This document shows, piece by piece, positions 7,903 through 11,411 of a stretch of DNA of 11,411 bases. Position numbers and translations under genes: made by a program. The notes beneath the pieces were generated by a model that made no database searches, was not told the origin of the DNA, and was given only the letters and a program-made list of their open reading frames with translations. The number at the start of each line of letters is the position of its first letter. Position 1 is the stretch's first letter. The DNA is from Acetobacteraceae bacterium (lineage in GTDB: Bacteria; Pseudomonadota; Alphaproteobacteria; Acetobacterales; Acetobacteraceae): the NCBI GenBank assembly GCA_027323595.1, contig DAHWBL010000457.1, forward strand, positions 1 to 11,411. Direction: 5' to 3'.

Positions 7903-7926
7903 AAATTGTAGCGTTGGGTACACTTT
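7903..7926 (-). promoter_or_regulatory. Probable mntH promoter -10 within an inverted repeat (candidate MntR box)
   Basis: AAATTGTA (7903-7910), an 8-base spacer and TACACTTT (7919-7926) form an inverted repeat with 7 of 8 positions matching. On the mntH strand the proximal arm contains TACAAT (7910-7905), a 5/6 match to the -10 consensus, with no clear -35 at normal spacing. A repressor here would block RNA polymerase, as expected for Mn-MntR. The sequence is not the E. coli MntR box that I recall, so assignment rests on position, symmetry and the mntR gene in the same operon. Confidence 0.6.
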
Positions 7927-7978
7927 GGCGATCCGGCTGCACCAGTCAAGCAAAACCACCAAAATCCGCCGACAATGA

Positions 7979-8017
7979 TTGACCCGGCCCGCGCCTAAAC
8001 CCTATGATGAAATCATA
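7979..8017 (+). promoter_or_regulatory. Sigma-70-type promoter with palindrome, upstream of the hydrolase-LLM operon
   Basis: TTGACC (7979-7984) and TATGAT (8003-8008) are separated by 18 bases, each one mismatch from consensus. The transcript would start near 8015, leaving a leader of about 55 bases before the ATG. The -10 is one arm of a perfect inverted repeat, TATGAT-GAA-ATCATA (8003-8017), stretching over the expected start site; it could be an operator for an unseen repressor. Confidence 0.6.
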
Positions 8018-8069
8018 ATTCAAGGATGTGAATTTCCATCGCATCCCAACAACGCCCGGATGCACAAAC

Positions 8070-8864
8070 ATGGATCAGCACGCCGCCGCCGGCTTCCTGT
8101 CGGTCCGCGACCAGCCTCTCGAAGCCGACCAGCGCGGCACCGGCGCGCCGATCCTGTATCTGCACGGCGAAGCCGGCCCCGACCGTGACGCGCCGTTCCT
8201 GCAATTGCTCACCGCCAGCGGCCGTGTGGTCGCCCCCTCGCACCCCGGCTTCGGCAACTCGCCGCTCAGCGCTTCCATCACCGGCATCGACGATCTGACC
8301 TATTTCTACCTCGACATGATCGAGCAGATGGGCTGGACCGACCTCAGCATCGTCGGCGTCGGGCTCGGCGCCTGGATCGCGCTCGAACTCGCCACCAGCG
8401 GCACCAACCGCATCGGCCGCCTCGCCCTGATCGACGCGGTGGGGGTGAAAATCTCCGACCGCACCACCCGCGACATCGCCGACATCTTCGCCCTCACCGA
8501 CGAACAGATCGCCGACCTCGCCTGGGCCGATCCCGCGCTCGGCCTGCCCGCCCTCACCACCGCGCCGGACCAGCTTCTCTATGATCGCGCCCGCGCCCGT
8601 GAGACCACCGCGCGCTACGCCTTCACCCCCTATCTGCACAACCCGAAACTCAAGCGCCGGCTGCACCGCGTGCGGGTGCCCACGCTCATGCTGTGGGGCG
8701 CGCAGGACCGCATCACCCTGCCCGCCTATGGCGCCGCCTTCGCCGCCCTCATCCCCGGCGCGCGCTTTGCCCTGATCGACGATGCCGGGCACTATCCGCA
8801 GCTCGAACAGCCAGCCGTCGTCGCCCGCCACGTCCAGGACTTCCTTGCCAGCAGCAGGAGCTGA
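8070..8864 (+). CDS. Alpha/beta-hydrolase fold protein lacking the nucleophile serine
   Basis: The 264-residue protein has the fold's landmarks: an oxyanion HG at residues 32-33 (ILYLHGEAG), the SHPGFGNS loop (57-64), the nucleophile elbow region IVGVGLGAWIALELA (94-108), LMLWGAQDRITLP with the acid D213, and DDAGHYPQLEQP with H241. The elbow, normally G-x-S-x-G, reads G96-V-G98-L-G100, so the catalytic Ser is Gly while the Asp and His are kept. A classical esterase/lipase mechanism is therefore unlikely. It might be a lyase- or binding-type member, or a partner of the flavin monooxygenase encoded 4 bases downstream. ATG 8070 has only a weak GGA 9 bases upstream; an in-frame GTG at 8028 would add 14 residues, with AAGG too close to it. 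Substrate unknown. Confidence 0.88.
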   Translation: MDQHAAAGFLSVRDQPLEADQRGTGAPILYLHGEAGPDRDAPFLQLLTASGRVVAPSHPGFGNSPLSASITGIDDLTYFYLDMIEQMGWTDLSIVGVGLGAWIALELATSGTNRIGRLALIDAVGVKISDRTTRDIADIFALTDEQIADLAWADPALGLPALTTAPDQLLYDRARARETTARYAFTPYLHNPKLKRRLHRVRVPTLMLWGAQDRITLPAYGAAFAALIPGARFALIDDAGHYPQLEQPAVVARHVQDFLASSRS

Positions 8865-8868
8865 GACC

Positions 8869-10068
8869 ATGCGCATCTACCACATGACCGAGCAATCCTA
8901 CGCCCCTGCCTGGGACAAACATCAGGGCTCGCTGCGGGTCAACCTGCCCAACGCGCTGTGCGAGCCAGAGGTCGCCTCGGCGCTGTTCCACCGCTATTAC
9001 GACGACTGGATGCTGGCCGATCGTCTCGGCCTCGACATCTTCATCAACGAGCATCACGCCACCGCCACCTGCATGTGCTCGGCCGGGGTGATCCCGCTCG
9101 CGATCCTGGCGCGGCAAACCACCCGAGCGAAACTGCTGGTGCTGGGCTACCCGATCGGCAACCGCCCCGACCCGCTGCGCGCCGCCGAGGAGCTGGCCAC
9201 CATCGACGTGCTCTCGCGCGGGCGCCTGCAAATGGGCTTCGTCAAAGGCGTGCCCTACGAACTTCCTGTCGCCAATCTCAATCCCGTGGTGCTGATGGAG
9301 CGCTTCTGGGAAGCCCATGATCTGATCCTCAAGGCGCTGTCCACGCATGACGCGCCGTTCAACTGGGAAGGCGAGTTCTTCCATTATCGCCACGTGAATG
9401 TCTGGCCCCGCCCCTGGCAGGACCCGCATCCGCCGGTCTGGGTCACCACCGCGTCGCCCTCCAACGCACGCGAAATCGCCAGACGCCAGCACGTGATGGC
9501 AACGATGGGCACCGGCTACGCCACCAAGGTTGTAAACATGGCCTACCGCGAAAGCTGGGAGCAGATGGGCTGGGGCACCGCGCCGATCGACCGCTTCGCC
9601 TATCTGGGCCTGGTCGCCATCGCCCCCACCGAGGCGAAGGCCCGCGCGCGCGCCGAAACCATCGCCTCCTACCCGCGCACCTCCGGCGTGGTGCATCCGC
9701 CGTTCGCCAACCCGCCTGGATTTTTCTCGGTCGAAGCGAATGTCGAGCTGATGCGCGCCGGCGGCCGGCCGAAGCCGCGCACCTTCACCCGCGACGGCCG
9801 CGCGGTCTCCACCTCGAAGGGCTCGGTGCAGGACCTGATCGATGCCGGCATCATGTTCTGCGGCACGCCCGCGCAGGTGGTCGATCAGATCATCGAATTC
9901 TCCGAGGCCGTCGGCGGCTTCGGACATCTGCTCGCCATGGCGCAGGCCGGCAACCTCTCGCGTGAGGACACCGCCGAGAACCTCACCCTGCTCGCCACCG
10001 AGGTGATGCCGAAATTACGCGCCTATGTCGCCGAAAAAGGGATGGTCATCGCCGCCGCGGCGGAGTAA
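8869..10068 (+). CDS. LLM-class (luciferase-like) flavin-dependent monooxygenase
   Basis: The 399-residue protein belongs to the bacterial-luciferase-like TIM-barrel family, which uses reduced FMN (or F420 in other lineages) and usually O2. Typical segments are LADRLGLDIFINEHHATATC (49-68, the family's EHH), VLGYPIGNRPDPLRAAEELA (91-110), IDVLSRGRLQMGFVKG (112-127), and later NVWPRPWQDPHPPVWVTTAS, where the family has its P-Q-P-P-W pattern. FMN is more likely than F420 in a proteobacterium; that is inference. AGGAG lies 8 bases before the ATG, inside the end of the hydrolase gene, and the gap between genes is 4 bases, so the two are one operon. A reductase supplying FMNH2 is not seen nearby. 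The substrate cannot be named. Transcription should end at the hairpin at 10132-10179. Confidence 0.92.
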   Translation: MRIYHMTEQSYAPAWDKHQGSLRVNLPNALCEPEVASALFHRYYDDWMLADRLGLDIFINEHHATATCMCSAGVIPLAILARQTTRAKLLVLGYPIGNRPDPLRAAEELATIDVLSRGRLQMGFVKGVPYELPVANLNPVVLMERFWEAHDLILKALSTHDAPFNWEGEFFHYRHVNVWPRPWQDPHPPVWVTTASPSNAREIARRQHVMATMGTGYATKVVNMAYRESWEQMGWGTAPIDRFAYLGLVAIAPTEAKARARAETIASYPRTSGVVHPPFANPPGFFSVEANVELMRAGGRPKPRTFTRDGRAVSTSKGSVQDLIDAGIMFCGTPAQVVDQIIEFSEAVGGFGHLLAMAQAGNLSREDTAENLTLLATEVMPKLRAYVAEKGMVIAAAAE

Positions 10069-10131
10069 CATTTTCTTGTTCGCATAAAACCAACAACATC
10101 AGCGGACCGACGCTTCGGAGGAATCGTCCGG

Positions 10132-10179
10132 CGCCCCGCCCGCCTGGTGCAAGCCAGCGGGCGGGGCGTTGCGTTTTTT
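10132..10179 (+). terminator. Rho-independent terminator after the LLM gene
   Basis: CGCCCCGCCCGC (10132-10143) and TGG (10145-10147) pair with CCA (10154-10156) and GCGGGCGGGGCG (10157-10168). This gives 15 base pairs with a single bulged C and a six-base loop. TTGCG and then six T's follow (10174-10179). It lies 64 bases after the LLM stop. A smaller hairpin, CCGA-CGCT-TCGG (10107-10118), and CGGAC/GTCCG arms (10103-10107, 10126-10130) precede it. Confidence 0.85.
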
Positions 10180-10194
10180 ACGTTGCGTTTTTTA
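10167..10194. repeat. Exact 14-base tandem duplication covering the terminator T-tract
   Basis: CGTTGCGTTTTTTA occurs twice with no gap (10167-10180 and 10181-10194). The first copy supplies the last two stem bases and the T-tract of the terminator; the second gives an additional T6 run downstream and also forms part of the TTTACA that may serve as the -35 of the next gene. Confidence 0.9.
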
Positions 10195-10220
10195 CACCGG
10201 CTGCTCGCCTCTGCTAGCGT
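10191..10220 (+). promoter_or_regulatory. Possible promoter of the EamA/DMT transporter
   Basis: TTTACA (10191-10196) is followed after 18 bases by TAGCGT (10215-10220). The -10 match is poor, but the spacing is acceptable and the element lies 6 bases before the ATG. There is no Shine-Dalgarno in the interval (CCTTGT), so transcription could begin at or next to the start codon. Confidence 0.4.
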
Positions 10221-10226
10221 CCTTGT

Positions 10227-11318
10227 ATGGAAATTCGGATACCACAGCCGGGCGCGCGTCGCGCGATCGCCATGGCGATCGGCTCGGCCGCGCTGTTCGG
10301 CGCCAGCACGCCGCTGGCCAAGCTGCTGCTCGGCGATGGCGTGGGGCCGTGGCTGCTGGCCGGCCTGCTGTATCTGGGCTCGGGTCTGGGCCTCGCGCTG
10401 CTGCACCTCGCCCGACGCGCCCGCCATGGCGCGCCCGCCGAGGCACCGCTCGCCCGTCGCGATCTGCCATGGCTCGCCCTGGTGGTCGCGATCGGCGGTG
10501 TGGCCGGGCCGGTGCTGCTGATGGTCGGGCTCGCGCGCACCCCGGCATCCTCGGCCGCGCTGCTGCTCAATCTCGAAGGCCTCGCCACCATGGCCATCGC
10601 CTGGCTGTGGTTCAGGGAAAATGTCGATCGTCGCCTGCTGCTCGGCGCCTTCGCCATTCTGGCCGGCGCGCTGCTGCTGTCCTGGCGCGCCGGGCCCACG
10701 GGCGGCATCGGCGGCATCGGCATCGGCGGTCTGGCCATCGCCGGCGCGTGCCTCGCCTGGGGCCTCGACAACAACCTCACCCGCAAGCTGTCCGCCGCCG
10801 ACCCGGTGCAGATCGCGATGATCAAGGGCGGTGTCGCCGGCGCCGTCAATCTCGGACTTGCCCTGATGCAGGGCGCCACCTTGCCGACCCCCTCGGCCAT
10901 CGCCGCGGCCGGCGCCATCGGCTTCGTCGGCTACGGCATCAGCCTGGTGCTGTTCGTGCTGGCGCTGCGCCATCTCGGCTCGGCCCGCACCGGCGCCTAT
11001 TTCTCCACCGCGCCCTTCATCGGCGCGCTGCTCGCGATCGGCCTGTTCGACGAACCGCTGACCGGCCGCCTGCTGGGCGCCGCCGCACTGATGGGGATCG
11101 GCCTGTATCTGCATCTGGCCGAACGCCACGCGCACACCCACGAGCACGCGCCGCTGGAGCACGCCCATCGCCACACCCACGACGCGCACCACCAGCACCC
11201 CCACGACCCCCAGCACCCGCCCGGCGAGCCGCACACCCACGCCCATCGCCACACCACCATGGCGCACAGCCATCCGCACTACCCCGACCTGCACCACCGC
11301 CACGGCCACGCGCACTAG
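10227..11318 (+). CDS. EamA/DMT-superfamily transporter with histidine-rich C-terminal tail
   Basis: The 363-residue inner-membrane protein has about ten hydrophobic helices (roughly 13-34, 40-60, 81-101, 107-128, 137-153, 165-184, 195-214, 224-246, 252-274, 280-296), arranged as two EamA repeats. Family features include ALFGASTPLAKLLL in helix 1 and FSTAPFIGALLAIGLFDEPL (259-278) near the end of the second repeat. Residues 299-363 form a hydrophilic tail with 25 His among 65 residues, mostly as H-x-H and HH, ending HPHYPDLHHRHGHAH. I recall similar His-rich tails on other proteobacterial DMT proteins, so this is probably a conserved subfamily rather than a chance extension. The tail could bind Ni, Co, Zn or Cu and gate or buffer metal, but the substrate is unknown. 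The gene stands alone after the upstream terminator; ATG 10227 has no ribosome-binding site. Confidence 0.9.
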   Translation: MEIRIPQPGARRAIAMAIGSAALFGASTPLAKLLLGDGVGPWLLAGLLYLGSGLGLALLHLARRARHGAPAEAPLARRDLPWLALVVAIGGVAGPVLLMVGLARTPASSAALLLNLEGLATMAIAWLWFRENVDRRLLLGAFAILAGALLLSWRAGPTGGIGGIGIGGLAIAGACLAWGLDNNLTRKLSAADPVQIAMIKGGVAGAVNLGLALMQGATLPTPSAIAAAGAIGFVGYGISLVLFVLALRHLGSARTGAYFSTAPFIGALLAIGLFDEPLTGRLLGAAALMGIGLYLHLAERHAHTHEHAPLEHAHRHTHDAHHQHPHDPQHPPGEPHTHAHRHTTMAHSHPHYPDLHHRHGHAH

Positions 11319-11411
11319 GCCGGCGCACAGGAACATGGAGCAAGGTCAGACAATCCCGCCTGATCCTCGGTTAATCCGCGAGAGCCCTTTCCGCACGGCT
11401 GTCAACCCGGC
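11319..11411. other. Short non-coding end of the window
   Basis: These 93 bases after the transporter stop hold no gene, hairpin terminator or repeat that I can support. A TGTCAA (TTGACA on the minus strand) lies near the edge, but it would point back into the transporter gene and has no matching -10. Confidence 0.5.

Noticed and set aside
8026..8031. ATG-TGA start-stop in the leader of the hydrolase gene
   Set aside because: AAGG directly abuts the ATG, leaving no spacing for ribosome binding; probably chance.
10700..10728. Short GGCATC-like repeats inside the transporter gene
   Set aside because: They encode a Gly-Ile-rich loop before helix six (GGIGGIGIGG) and are explained by the protein sequence.
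10023..11336. Minus-strand open frame of 437 codons opposite the DMT transporter
   Set aside because: It is antisense to a transporter with ten plausible helices. Its Gly/Gln/Arg-rich translation reflects the reverse complement of GC-rich and His-rich codons.
11382..11393. TTGACA-like hexamer on the minus strand near the right edge
   Set aside because: It has no -10 at normal spacing and would drive transcription antisense into the transporter gene.

Overview
This is a high-GC window with strong G/C at third codon positions. The gene content fits an alphaproteobacterium, perhaps of the Acetobacteraceae or Rhodospirillales type; that placement is a guess from gene families and codon bias. No rRNA, tRNA, CRISPR array, insertion sequence or phage gene was seen. 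Nine protein genes fill almost all of the window, and one of them runs off the left edge.

Left block (1-6146): a minus-strand operon, hyuA -> hyuB -> M24-peptidase-like gene, encodes the two subunits of an ATP-dependent hydantoinase/oxoprolinase-type enzyme followed by a creatinase/aminopeptidase-P-fold protein cut by the window edge. hyuA and hyuB overlap by ATGA, and the M24 gene follows after about 10 bases. An MmgE/PrpD-family gene is divergent from hyuA across a 136-base region that holds inverted repeats. Together they look like a catabolic module for a cyclic amide, imide or related small molecule, but the substrate cannot be read from the sequence. The M24-like protein lacks the usual first metal ligands.

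Middle block (6136-7926): mntH (NRAMP Mn2+/H+ symporter) and mntR (DtxR-family Mn-sensing regulator) form an overlapping minus-strand operon. All six expected MntR metal ligands are present. A near-perfect 8-8-8 inverted repeat covers a TACAAT -10 element immediately before mntH and is a good candidate for the MntR operator. mntR converges on the PrpD gene with an 11-base overlap.

Right block (7979-10194): a plus-strand pair encodes an alpha/beta-hydrolase-fold protein whose nucleophile serine is replaced by glycine, followed four bases later by a luciferase-like (LLM) flavin monooxygenase. The pair has a recognisable sigma-70 promoter with a palindrome over its -10, and ends at a strong GC-rich terminator whose T-tract segment is duplicated in tandem.

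Right end (10227-11318): an EamA/DMT ten-helix transporter carries a 65-residue C-terminal tail with 25 histidines, which suggests a metal connection. Both mntH and this gene have a -10-like element six or seven bases before ATG and no useful Shine-Dalgarno, consistent with leaderless mRNAs.
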